Shown here piece by piece: positions 11,342 through 22,396 of a stretch of DNA of 64,000 nucleotides. Within the stretch, counting starts at the first letter, position 1. Every line of letters starts with the position of its first letter. The position numbers and the translations under genes were made by a program. Source of the DNA: Pleodorina starrii (taxonomy: Eukaryota; Chlorophyta; Chlorophyceae; Chlamydomonadales; Volvocaceae); assembly GCA_030267565.1 (NCBI GenBank), contig BRXU01000001.1:4650001-4714000 (forward strand), read 5' to 3'. The notes beneath the pieces are model-generated. The model worked only from the letters and a program-made list of their open reading frames with translations. It made no database searches and was not told where the DNA came from.

Positions 11342-13050
11342 GACATACAGGTTGGCGGCCAGGTCCCTGTCAGCCTTTTTGGGCGGGGCCCCAGCGCGAA
11401 TTTAGCCGATGCTGCCGAAAAGACTGCATGGAAGTGAAGTAACCCAACGAAAAGGGACTGCTAATAAATTATATCAAAAGAAGACACGCCAATACTGCCA
11501 ACAGACCGCCAAGCCCCAAGCGTATGTAACAACACCGGCAATGTTTCCTCCGCCCGCCTGCTGCCGTACCCCTTAACAACAACCAGCATTCCACACTCAG
11601 TTCAGGGCTTGAGTTTTTATTTTCTTTCTGTGTTGTTTATTTCGAGTTCAAGTGGTCCATGAGCCTCCTGTCTCGTCTGGGCCATACGAGCTCAAAGCTT
11701 GTAACGGCATCAACACACACTGGTGCACCTGCTCGCTAACTAAACGTTCATGCAGAAGTCGCAAGAAATTGGCACACTCGACCACACGTGTCATTTCCAA
11801 AATGCACAGCTCACAAGCCAAAGCTGTGACCATGCACGAACACCAACCAACAAAGCCCCGCCCAACATTACCGAATAAATGTACATAAAAAATGATCAAC
11901 TGTAATCGATTTTGGCCACCTACAGCTCACCACATCCAAGCCCCACAGCCGTCCCCACTTTAACATCCATGTCGCCTCCCGGCCTAACAGTTCATTAACT
12001 CCATCATGTCTACATAACCAATATGCACAGCCCGCACACCAACACATAATACTGCATGACCTGCGCGACAACATACAGACGACAAAGTGCATGGCCTCGC
12101 CGTTTCAGGTTCACGAAGCTTCACACTTACAACCGGACGCGCGACAAACCAAACACAACTTTCAGTTTGCCCAAAAACCGAGCCCTTCCCAACACATATC
12201 CTTTCCGAGCACATATCCTTCCGTACATGCCCATGGAATATCCAATTACCCGCACTTATTAAGAGGCCCCGCCCTGTAGGATTGCCCATGTCCGTGCCTG
12301 CACTGTCTGATGTCTAATGTAAAAGCGTAAGTGCAGAATTTCGGCCAACGGAAAGACTCCATAAGTAAAATATTACGTTCTTTATTGCATGGTAAATTTA
12401 TTATAGGAACCCAACCTCGTATGAGTAAAAACCAGTTTGGCAGTCTCCATGGACGGAGGCCGAGGTCAAACCAACGCCTCTCGGCCTATAATTAATTCCA
12501 GAAGATCCATCGTTTCTCGAACCGGAATTCTGACATTACGGCGTGAAATGAATCTTCGTTTCGGCGACCAAATATGTTTGCATTGCGAACAATCTTCCCG
12601 CGAACACACCACAGCAGCTCTGCTTGCCGGTCCGACCGACTTGACGCACACTTATATTACAAAGATTGCATGGGACAAACCATGAGGGGCAAACTGCTGG
12701 TTGTTGGACGCCAAGACGCAAATTGCACACACGATGCGGCAGTCTTCTGCGGGCCGCCCAACAAGTCCAGTCGGCAACCTAGGGAATCCCTGTCCTAATG
12801 TTAAAGCATTCAAGCCTCCTCTACGGCGAATACCTCAGTAGCGAAGCCTGTGCACTCTCGTCGGCAACTGCACGTCGTCGCAATCAACCCTCGCAAACAG
12901 TTCCGCTGTCCTATTGTCAAGTCAGCCTGCGTGATGTGTAAATGATACACTCCATGTCTACTGTCAAGTAACTTCAGCCAATGCGCTGGCCGGAAGAATT
13001 GCACAGTGCCGAGACGGGGGTGCCGAAACATGGGTCGGATTGCTGAAGCC

Positions 13051-13312
13051 GCAGGCATTTCAGATATAAAGCTCTGGCTGCCTATCAGCAGGAATGTCGA
13101 TACTCTCACAGTTGACGCCCTCGCCGCTCGCTTTGGAAATGCCGTATTTCGGTCGATGCGCACATGCGCTCATGCACCCGGCGGGATGACGCGCTTCGCG
13201 CGGCGCCGGCAGGCCTTGCTAACGACTCGGCTAGCAGGCATTTCGGGAAAAAGCTCTGGCTGTCTATCAGCAGGAATGTCGACACTCTCACACTTCACGC
13301 CCTCGCCGCCCT
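13051..13312 (+). repeat. Two direct copies of an ~80-bp unit
   Basis: Units beginning GCAGGCATTTC at 13051 and 13234 are nearly identical for about 80 bp, through a shared block GGAATGTCGA..ACTCTCACA and CGCCCTCGCCGC. They are spaced about 183 bp apart. Confidence 0.75.
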
Positions 13313-14093
13313 AGCACTCAACTTAACCCGTACGGATTTAGTGGGGCCCCGCCCTTTTTCCGGCTTCAAGGAAGCCGACACCAACCCCTTGTCCAAAATA
13401 GTACGACCTTCAAGCGCACCAGTCAAGTGGCCGAAGTACGACATCAGCTCCGCGTAGCATTGATCTTAAGATGCGTGGTCTTTGACCAACACCCATAGCC
13501 GACCTTAGCGGCGGGCCTACCGGCCATGTTAGCGGGTTCCAGGGCCTTCTCTCGGAAGCCAACACTCCTGGCCAAACATGGCTTCCGTACGCGTTCATCA
13601 AGCTTCAGTCCTATGAATGTCATTTAGCATAAGATGAAAGTCTCTGCGGGGCGGCCCAGTCGAAAAGGCTTCTGGATGTCGGCGTGGCTCCGATCGGTGG
13701 CGTCCGATCGGTGGACGGCATGGTGCCGGGGAGGGGCAGCTCATACCGCGGAAAGCTGTGAGTGGGAGAGCATGAGGGTTCCTTATCAGAGCCGTTCTGG
13801 GGTACCAGCTGCTCCCGCACGTCGTTGCGACGCGCCATGGGCTACTGCACCGCACAAGACTTATCAATCGCCGGGATTTATGCCATGTAAATTTAATGAA
13901 AGAATTTTAAAACTTGTAGCCCTTGAGTTCACGCGCAGCGCTTGCACAGAAAGCAATTTGCGGTCTACGTCTCGATGTCTTGCACAGTTCTTGGATTATG
14001 ATACTAGCAAATGACAAATGTGAAATGTTGCTTAAATTGAGCTTCAATAAGAACAGAACCTGAATAAATAGCCCCCTACTGCAACTCTCTCGC

Positions 14094-14168
14094 CGGGAAC
14101 AGCGCTGGAGCATGCGTGCCGTACTATTTTCCAAAATAGTACGACCTTCAAGCGCACCAGTCCCTCAC
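14094..14168 (+). repeat. Dispersed repeat with GTACTATTTT hairpin
   Basis: About 75 bp here match 36293-36367 almost base for base, and match the reverse complement of 36651-36727. The repeat contains a 10-bp inverted repeat GTACTATTTT-CC-AAAATAGTAC. A half copy (from TCCAAAATAGTACGACC) lies at 13392-13424. This is probably the end of a transposon family. Confidence 0.75.
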
Positions 14169-14815
14169 CCCTCACTGCTAATCTACGGCAATCATAACAA
14201 TCCATATACGCTCCAGTGCTGCTTATGTATCACAATGTACTGGCAGCGAGATCAGTTACTTTGATTTAGTTTGGCCATACGAGCCAAAATGTTGTTGGCA
14301 TCTACCCCGGAAACAAGCCCAAGACCTCGCTAGTCATCTTCTGCCGGTCCTATGAATGCGACCCTGTGTTTGGGTCTTGATCCGTCTCGAGTTTTAAGAA
14401 TCTGGCGTGAAACTGCGACCGTGATCCACGTGGATATCGAGCTAGCTGTGTGCGCTCCAGATGCAAGTCATGCCAAATGACACAGTACTTGACAATGCAT
14501 GCTGGCAAGGGGTGCCGGGCTCTGCAGCACACGTCCGGACAGTTTCCCTCCGTTGCGCCAGTGCGCCCCGGGTAGTTCAACAGCACCTCTCCGTGCCAAA
14601 GCTCCAGTCCTGCCTTGTCACACACGAACCCAAGCGTACATCGCCCCTCGCGTGCTACCCCTCAATCCTAATCGGTTGCCGCAATTCGTCACTTCGTACA
14701 ACGATTGATTGACGCCACTCCAAGCCCCCCCTCCAGGAGCTCTGGGCGCACCCTCGCCGCAACGTCCCGCCCCCCCCCTTCCCTCCGCCTCCCCCGAAAA
14801 CGTCGTCCCCCTCGG

Positions 14816-17800
14816 TCAGCCTCGGGCGCCTCTCTCCCCCTCCTCCGCCAGGAACTCGTTCTCCGCCCGCACGACCCCTCCCGGCAGCATGTCGCCATCA
14901 AACGTGTAGGGGTACTTGTCCCGCAGCCTGGCAAGGTCGGCGGGCTGCAGCAGCGTGCAATAGGACATGTTGACTCGGCGCAGTCGGCCGCTGGCAGCAG
15001 CTGGCCCCCGCTCGAGCGCCTCCAGTCCGGCGGGCGTTACGTTCGGCAGGTTTGCGGCGTAGAGGGTCTCCAGGGAGGGGCAGCCGGAGGCGATGGAGCG
15101 CAGCGCTGCGTCCGTGAGGCGGGGGATTCCGCCGACACCTTGGGGAGGGGAGGGAGTGGCATAGGGCGAGAGGGCAAGAAGGGAGGCGTGGCGGGACACA
15201 GAGTTGGCCGCATTGAGGTCGTTTGCGGGGGACTGCAGCAGGCACGGATACGGAACGGGTGATCAGTGATTGCCACAGGTACGCGGCCGCGCCCAGGGTC
15301 CCCTCCGCCGCTCACCAATCATGCGTAGCCCGGGCAGGCGGGTGATCAGGTCCGCGATGTCCGGATCTGTCAGCCCCGCGAACCCCGAGAAGCCGAACTC
15401 GGCCAGCCGGGGAAGCGACGCCCACAACCCGCGTACTCCTGGGGTGGGTCCCGGAGTTGGGTGACGACAGCCGCCGGAGAGTGTGTGTGTAAGTGTGTAA
15501 GTGTTGGCGGGGGGAGAACTTTCAGGGGTGAGTGCAGGCGCCAAGCCGAAACCACAGAATCACGACCCCTTCCAAATCCTAAAAGCTTCAGACCCGTGGG
15601 TCACCCTGCGCCCGTTGTGGTGCTTGGTCGCCTTCACATGCACAGCTGCATCCCGCATGCGCCCCACCTTGCGACGTCATCCGGGCCGCGTAGCACACGT
15701 CCAGGGCCGTCAGCCGTGTGTTGGAGGTGGCCAGCGCGGTGAGGGTGAGGTCGGTGAGGCAGTCGCAGCAGCCCACGTTGAGGGAGGTGAGGCCCGGGTT
15801 CGCAGACAGCAGGGGGACCAGGTCGCAGTCCCGCAGCGTGCTGTGGAGAGCAAGAGCGAGGGGTGAGAGGCGCCGGTACAGCAGTGGGTTGCGGCGACAG
15901 CACACGGGGGACGGGTGTGGCTGTGGCGGTTGCAGCCAAACCGCGCTCTGTACCCAGCATCTTGGCTCGGCTGGGGCTGGGGTCGTTGGGTGGCGGCCGC
16001 AACGCCGCTGCGCTGCGCTGCCGACGAAGCTGCCGTACAGCACATCGACGCAATCCCCCACAACGCCTTGTACACCGCCTTTTCTCACCACACGGCCCTG
16101 CCCCCCTCCCCCCCGCCCCTTCCCTGAACCACTCACAGCAGCCCCCTCAGGTTGAGGGCCACCAGCTGGGTGGTGGGGCAGACCCTCAGCGCGGGACCGA
16201 TGAAGCTGCCCTGACAGTTGGACAAGCACAGCGCCCGCAGGGCTGAGAGGGAGGCCAGGCAGCCCATGAGGGCCGAGGACGCCGCGCCCCTGGTGGCGCA
16301 GCCTGGCGGGAGCCGACACGGGACGAGGTAAGGAGCACCGCGGGCGGCGGTTGAGGGGTCATACGCATCTTACAACAGGCGGTGCACCAGGAGCCATCAG
16401 CTCGCTCGGGAAACGTGCGGAACGGCGGTAGTCGGGGAGGGTTTGAGCTCGGCTGGGCTGCAGAGGCTTTGATTTGACCGAAATACATGACGGCAGAGGT
16501 CATGGTAGCGGCCGTCGTTTGCGGCAGATGGGTAATAATCGGGGCTCTCCAGTCCCTTAAGGTAATCATACCCGCATATAGCCGCCTTTACCCGCCTCAC
16601 CTCCCCACCGCTCCCGCCGAAGCAGATGGGTGCCCACCCACCCACCCACCCGCCCGTGGCCCACCATCCACCCACCCGCCAAGTCCAGCAGCCTGAGGGT
16701 GGTCCCACACCTCCCCGCCAGCTGCAGCACCCCGCCCAGGTCGCTCTCAAGCAGCGGGTCCCCACTGAGACACCACACCAGGACACATGGACGAGGGAGA
16801 GGGAGAGGGACAGGGAGAGGAGCGGTGAGGAGGAGCAACGTGTTGGGTTGCAGCGGCGGCAATAGCAGCAGCCACCAAGCAGCCAGCCAAAAGCAACGCC
16901 AAGTCCTCCGGAGGGCAGCAGGGGACAGGCCCTCGTTGGGTGTGGCATCAGGCCGGCGGCACGACTGACTGCATCCGAGACACCACGTTGCACCGACGAC
17001 TGCGCTCATCCACGCTGCTTACGTAGCTGTGCAACCCTCGCAATGCACCCTCCTTCCAGCACAGGTGGCCAGCTCGCCCTCCCACCCCATTGCACCGCCC
17101 CCGTCCGCCCCGCCCGCCTACCTGGTCTCTCCTCGCCAGCCCAGTCTCAGGCTGACCAGTCTGTCCGCCGCCAGCCGGCCCACCGCCCGGGACAGGTCGC
17201 CACCCCACTCCGGAGAGGAGGACGACTCGGTGCTGTCCTGGGAGAACATCAAACCCTGAGGGACAGGGGAGGCGCGGCGGCGGCAGGGAGGGTACGGCGC
17301 CAGGAAAGACAGAAAGCCTTTTCTCAGGCGACCAAGCACCTGGTTACGTCGCGCCTCGGCCGTTTGCAGCCTCCGTCCCGACGCAGCCTTAGGCGGCGGG
17401 AGCACTTACCGTATGCGGGGAAGGGCCAAGCGCGCATAACGGTATGTGACAAGCCCTCCACCCCGACATCCTCAACCCCGGAAGACACCCCTTCTCAGAT
17501 CCTGCTAATCTGCCATTGTGGACTCTTTTCCTGCAGCCTCCCTCCGAGGACCCCTAGGGAAACCCACCCCTGAATATGGCCAGCCCTGCCCCCACCAGCA
17601 GTCTTCACCCCCCCCACCTGCAGTCTTCACCCCCCACCTGCATGTCCAGGTGCTCCAGGTTGAGGTGCAGCCGGTCGGGCAGGTCGAACAGATCCTGGAG
17701 GGGGCGAGGCGGGGGACGGTGGTGCGGGAATACCGTATAGGAGGCGTGTCACGTACCCGGCTACCGGCCCCGCTTTGGCTCCCCACCCCACCACGGTTTT

Positions 17801-19346
17801 AACACCCCGGGCCAGTCAAATGTCCTGCTGGTTCGCCCCGCGCCACCTTGCTCCGCCGCCGCTCCCACCTTTACCTGAATGATCCCGGGCTCACATATCC
17901 GGGCGCAGCCCCTGTGCACGTAGAACGGCACGGATCAGTGCGATTGCCGAGCAGCAGATGCCAGAGGGCCACCTCCGCAGTCCGCACCACCCACCTGACC
18001 GCCCCGCCGGTGCTTCCCGCCGGGCCGAATCACGGCAACGCCACGCTTCGCTCCCAGACGAGAAGTAGCCACACGGTGATGCGGCGCGACCGGCCACAGC
18101 TGCACGGCGCTACGCCCCCACCAGGACCCCACCTGCCCTGACCCGGTCCTCTCCTCCACATCCCATCCCCTGTTCCCTGCGCCCCCGCAACAACTCTGCC
18201 GTGTCGCACCCACACCGCTTGCCCTTGGCCCCAACCCACCCCTACCTTGCCGCCAGCGACCTGAGGGAGGGGCAGTGCCGCACCAGGTGACCCAACAAGT
18301 CCACACAGTAGTGCCTGGCGGGGGGCAGCGGCGGTGGCGGGAGGACGCGTGAGGAACAGCAGCGGTGGAGTGGCAGGCATTAGGAGAGCCGGAGCACAGC
18401 AGGTTCATTTTGGGGTTCACGGCCCTATGTGGGTCGAGTCTGCCCTACACGGGGGAACCGCGGCGCCGGAGCGCAACACACCGCGAGCCGCGTGCCCGCT
18501 GCCCCACCTGCACCCGGAGACGTCCAGATGCACCAAATTGCAGCACCTGCACAGGAGCGAGGCAGGAGGGATCTTGGGGGAGAGGTGGCAGCGAAGGCGG
18601 AGATGATGGGGGCAGCTCAGCCGCTGGAAACATGTGGGTCGGCAATACAATACCACGGGTCGGCAACCCGGGTCCGCTGCTGGCAGCTGGAGGGCCCTGT
18701 GGCCCTCAGCTCGACAGCCGCGCCCAAGGAGCCAACGGGGAGGCGCAAAACCGTTGGCGGAGCCGATCGTGCAGGCACGGGTAAGGGGGGCCTGGCCGTG
18801 TCAAGACAGGAGGCTTCTCGGCCTTTGCCGAGCCACTGGATGCAACAGCGAGCGTGATGCGAGACGCACGCGCAGGGAGGGGAGCGCACCGTACCGTGAG
18901 ATGTCCTCTAGGCCCGTCACTTGGAGCCAGGGACAGTTGGCAAGCTGAAGGCGCACGCAATATTGTCCGTACTGTCGGAGCACGCTGCCCAGGCGGTTGC
19001 CGTAGCGCGCAGCCTCGCTGTAAGACCACGATGCCTTCCCGCGGGCATCAGCACCTTCCACGATGGTCCCGTTGATGGTGGTCCAGAACTCGGCCGCTCG
19101 AACGCCGGCAACGCAAGCCCGACTCAGCGTGGAGAACATCAGTCTGCCGCGTGGCGTGAGCCATTTTGCCACACAGCACAGGAGGTTTGGGTCCTGAAGA
19201 ACCTGTTCTGCATTGCTCAACACTGCAAGCTCGCCAGGGTCTCGGGCCAACTCCGCCGAAGAAAGAACCGGCATCGCCCCCGCTCCCTTCCGTTGCTTGC
19301 GGGTCTTAAACTTTACAGAGAAATTGCTTATGTCACAATATGTCAA
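14816..19346 (-). CDS. F-box-like leucine-rich-repeat protein
   Basis: Eleven exons join in frame to about 553 residues: 18895-19346, 18508-18546, 18246-18314, 17875-17911, 17638-17694, 17122-17255, 16676-16764, 16137-16302, about 15668-15840, 15316-15438, 14816-15138. A second Met at 19274 (giving MPVLSSAE) is an equally good start. The N-terminal 80 residues contain a helical stretch (LLCCVAKWLTPRGRLMFSTLSRAC) that resembles a divergent F-box. From about residue 130 onward, cysteine-type LRRs recur: LQLANCPWLQVTGLEDIS, CCNLVHLDVSGCR, LVRHCPSLRSLAARGCARI, LRALCLSNCQGSF, LTSLNVGCCDCLTDLTLTAL, LTALDVCYAARMT, LTDAALRSIASGCPSLETLY. Several exons correspond to a single repeat. Such proteins are usually substrate adaptors of SCF ubiquitin ligases; here the role is inferred from architecture. 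It is divergent from the gene at 19791. Confidence 0.85.
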
Positions 19347-19665
19347 ATACCAAGGTCACATCGGACAGGAGCACGACAAGGGGTGTTGCGTGGTTAAGAA
19401 GAAAACACTGCACGGTTATTTGAACGTTAAATCTTGTTTGCCAGAGACGCAATTCGTTCAACGTCATTGTCCCGCACGGTCTCGCTACGTAAACGACCCT
19501 ATCAAACTCCCGGCGCTGCATTACTAAAGTGGAATCAACGTGAGGGTCGCCGTACGCAAATACGGCCCCTGCATGGCCTTTCAGAGCGGACAGCGCGACA
19601 GCCCCAACATACATTTTGCCGTGTGCATTGAAGAGCAATTCAGGCAGGGAAGTTGCTGACAGCAT
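19333..19665 (-). CDS. Uncertain 110-residue ORF
   Basis: A frame of balanced composition (MLSATSLPELLF, then HAGAVFAYGDPHVD and REFDRVVYVARP) lies in the short interval between the divergent LRR and 19791 genes. It overlaps the first ATG of the LRR gene. It could be an upstream exon of that gene (with start at 19274 and an acceptor near 19300), or chance. No family was recognised. Confidence 0.25.
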   Translation of the reverse strand: MLSATSLPELLFNAHGKMYVGAVALSALKGHAGAVFAYGDPHVDSTLVMQRREFDRVVYVARPCGTMTLNELRLWQTRFNVQITVQCFLLNHATPLVVLLSDVTLVFDIL

Positions 19666-19790
19666 GTATTATTAGAGCAACAGGAGTGGGGAGACAGTTA
19701 CCTACGTGGGAGGGACAGCTTGCGAGTGACCAGCGGCATTGCTTTCGCTGCGCTATACCGGTTTAATTTTTATAAACTGTATGCACTGGA

Positions 19791-21154
19791 ATGACTGGCC
19801 AAGCCACAGAAGCTACAAGCCATGACGGGGCTGGGCCTGCCGGCCGAGGCGATGCCGGAGAATCGGCTGTGCCTCTAACCGGAGAACACCCTGTGGCTCG
19901 CGAGCCCAGAGCGCCAATGTGGCTTACGAAACTCTGGCTTGCGAGCCTTCCAGTCAGCATGCCAGCGTGGTTGCTCTACAGCGCTTGGTCAAAGGGCTGG
20001 GACGCCTTTTGTCGGTCCAGCTCAACCGGAAGCACGCAAACCGAGCTCAACATGCAACAGCTGGACAAGCTTATGGTGATTCTGGCTGAAAATGAGGACG
20101 CGGTTTGCAGCCACCGACAGGTTGGTTGCCATCGTAGGCTTAGTGTTGGCAAACTTGCTCGCGCTAGTAAACGGTCCAACGGTCAAAATTATAAAGCGAG
20201 GTCTTTGCATAGTTCTGGGGTGGGGCATGGTAAGTTTTCGTGTGTACGCGTCATACGCCAGCTTTCAAACCCCGCGCAGCTGCTGGAGGTCTCCCGTGAG
20301 GAAAACCAGGCACTGCGGACCGACTTGGAGGGCGCCATGGCGCGCTTGGCCCTCATGAGCCAACGTAAGTTAGGCGCTGCGGGCTTTCGTGCATGCAAAG
20401 GCTTTCCTGTGTACGACAGCAGAGGCGAGCACAGGCGTTCTCATGGGGGGCATTTGGGTTCCAATCGGCTCGTCTTCGTCCTCGCATCGTACGTGCCCGC
20501 TGGGCTCGCCGTACGGTTACCTTGTCGCCACATGCGACAAGGTAACCGTACGGCGAGCCCAGCATGTGGTCGTCTGACCTGCTAATGGGTCTGTCCCCAA
20601 TTCTTGGCCCATCCAGATAATGCGGATCTTGAGCAATACAACCAGCGGCTGTTCGGCGTGCTGCGCGACGTGGTGCTCCCGGTCTTCGAGCGGCTGACTC
20701 ACGTACCTGAGGTACGCGATTTGCGTGCCAGCCTACCCATTGCTGGTCACCAAATGGTGGGACGGCTCACTCCAGAACAACTTGCATGCGCATGTTCTTA
20801 TGCTCTTTGATTACCAGCTGACCGCCCTTGAACCCTCCGGGCCCGCAGGCGGATGATGTCCCCAACATCACGGCTGAGGTCCTGGTGGCGCTGCACAGCA
20901 CGAAGCAGCTGCTCTCAGAGGCCGAGGGCGCCTACTGCGCCACCGCTGAGCCAAGCCCCGCGGAGAAGCCCGGCGAGGTTAGCCAAAAGAACACGCCCCG
21001 CGGAGACGCCTCCGTGCAGGTGGCGCTCCTGCCGCTGCGTGGGGCTTCCGCAGGCCCGGAGAGCAGCCCTCTCGAGGGCTGCGCCCGCGGCTTCCTGAGC
21101 GCCCGGCAGCCTAACAACGCGGCGCAAGGCGTAGCGAAGGTGTGGTGGTTTTGA
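19791..21154 (+). CDS. Small membrane-anchored coiled-coil protein
   Basis: Four exons (19791-20120, 20280-20364, 20617-20711, 20849-21154) join in frame to about 271 residues. After a hydrophilic 43-residue leader there is a Trp-rich hydrophobic stretch (MWLTKLWLASLPVSMPAWLLYSAW, about 43-66), possibly a membrane anchor. It is followed by heptad-like segments: MQQLDKLMVILAENED, LLEVSREENQALRTDLEGAMARL, DLEQYNQRLFGVLRDVVLPVFERL. The C-terminal 100 residues begin ITAEVLVALHSTKQLL and become low in complexity. No family was recognised. The second intron (20365-20616) carries a perfect hairpin. The end of the gene could also lie beyond 21154 if the GTTAGC at about 20982 is used as a donor. Confidence 0.6.
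20499..20563. repeat. Perfect 30-bp-arm hairpin in an intron
   Basis: Bases 20499-20528 are the exact reverse complement of 20534-20563, with a five-base loop CACAT. Both arms lie inside the intron between 20364 and 20617. On the transcript strand this folds into an uninterrupted 30-bp stem containing GTACGGTTACC. Confidence 0.95.
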
Positions 21155-22396
21155 GCGCCCTGGCCCCGCCTTCCCCTGCTGTAGAGTATGTGTTAGGATG
21201 AGGCGCTCGTAATACGGCTTCGGGGATCGTACGTGAACTGGATATTGCACAAAAGACCACGCTGTTTGGGCTGTAGCAAACGAGCGTACGTGAGGGGTTC
21301 GTGGCAGTTGTATGCCAGGCTGCGCGGAAGCCCACCTTCCTAATGCACGCATGGTGGGGGAGGGGGGCCAAACCCGCACGGTCATCACCACCATCGTCAG
21401 GTCACCGCCTGCCACCTGTTCATCTCGCGTCGCACAGGTATTGTCGTTCGCCTCTCCAAGTCGCTCTACCGCGGTGGTGCATGTCCTCGCACACGACATT
21501 TAAACGCCGGCGGGGCGTGCAGAAGAGGGCAGAGTGGCAATATGCACGCAGAGTTGACAGCGATAGTGACCGTGTGATCTGCATTGCATGCCATTCGTTT
21601 TTAGTTAGTGTTCCTGACCGGTGCAGTCCGGCAATTTTTTAATGCCTGAGTTGCGCATGTACGCTAACTTGAGGCTCGTATGTAGTGTAGTTTGGTGACT
21701 AACCATTTGACCGGTTGGTGGAGTAGTAGTTTGACGCAGTGGGCAGTAGTATGTGAGGCAGGCGGCATCGGACGCGGCGCTTGTGCAGGCCGCGCAACTT
21801 GTGACCCATGTACCAGACACACATTCAGCGAATGACCAAGTAGCATTTATTGCGTTTTTTATGTGTGGAGCAGCTTAGTGATGCCAGTATAGTCCAGCTG
21901 CTGCTCGGTTTGCCGTACGTCGTGGATTTCGACGAGGCATCTTTAGATGGCATACTTGTAACCTGACACATGCGGCCTTCTGATATATCTTTCCACGGTG
22001 AAACTCGTCCACCAATCGCTGTTGCTCGTTTGAAAGAAACTGCAACACCCTCAAGTCTTGAGGCCTTGATCTTCCTGACGCCCCCAACTTCAAGGTGGGG
22101 CCCGCTGGATATAGTAGTTTCTTCAACGTCCCAACAGTAGCAGTTCATTGAAATGCAGACCGGGCTCTGCTTTGCTCGGCGCCAACGCCTGTCTTCCGGC
22201 ACGGACGCGACATCTGAGCTGGATGGGATTTTTCTACAGAATCCCTCGGCTTTTTGTCTTCCTATGTGTCAGGATAACGCTCTAATTGTGTATGAAGCCG
22301 TGACCTGCCCGTGGCTAGCTGGTGTCCCGGGTTAGGCGTTCGCGCCTTCTGACAGGCCTGGCCCTGCCGGGGTTTCCGTGCGGTGCCTGCAGAGCG
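21155..22396. other. Intergenic interval
   Basis: It presumably holds the 3' UTR of the upstream gene (TGTAA at 21957) and the promoter and 5' UTR of the reticulon gene. A CTGCAG acceptor at 22387-22392, just before the reticulon ATG, hints at a non-coding first exon. A minus-strand frame at 21875-22126 has one helical-looking stretch (VLQFLSNEQQRLVDEF), but no family or splice support was found. Confidence 0.4.

Larger units (their letters stand above)
11401..14815. other. Gene-poor, repeat-derived interval
   Basis: No frame in this stretch combines length, splice context and balanced composition. It has lower GC than its surroundings, several transposon-like repeats (listed separately), the sequence acgagctcaaagcttgtaac near 11687 that recurs near 40143, and short GGGGCCCCGCCC-type motifs near 12263 and 13343. 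The last few hundred bases should contain the 3' UTR of the LRR gene, but no TGTAA on the minus strand was found. Confidence 0.5.

Noticed and set aside
11376..13358. A DNA transposon bounded by GGGCGGGGCCCCA inverted ends
   Set aside because: GGGGCCCC is itself palindromic, only about 13 bp match, and the left copy is better explained as a gag-derived block. There is no transposase or clear target duplication.
15588..16319. Single long minus-strand ORF as one LRR exon
   Set aside because: The frame runs through introns. The LRR motifs switch frames at GTGAGT donors and CAG acceptors, so the multi-exon model fits better.
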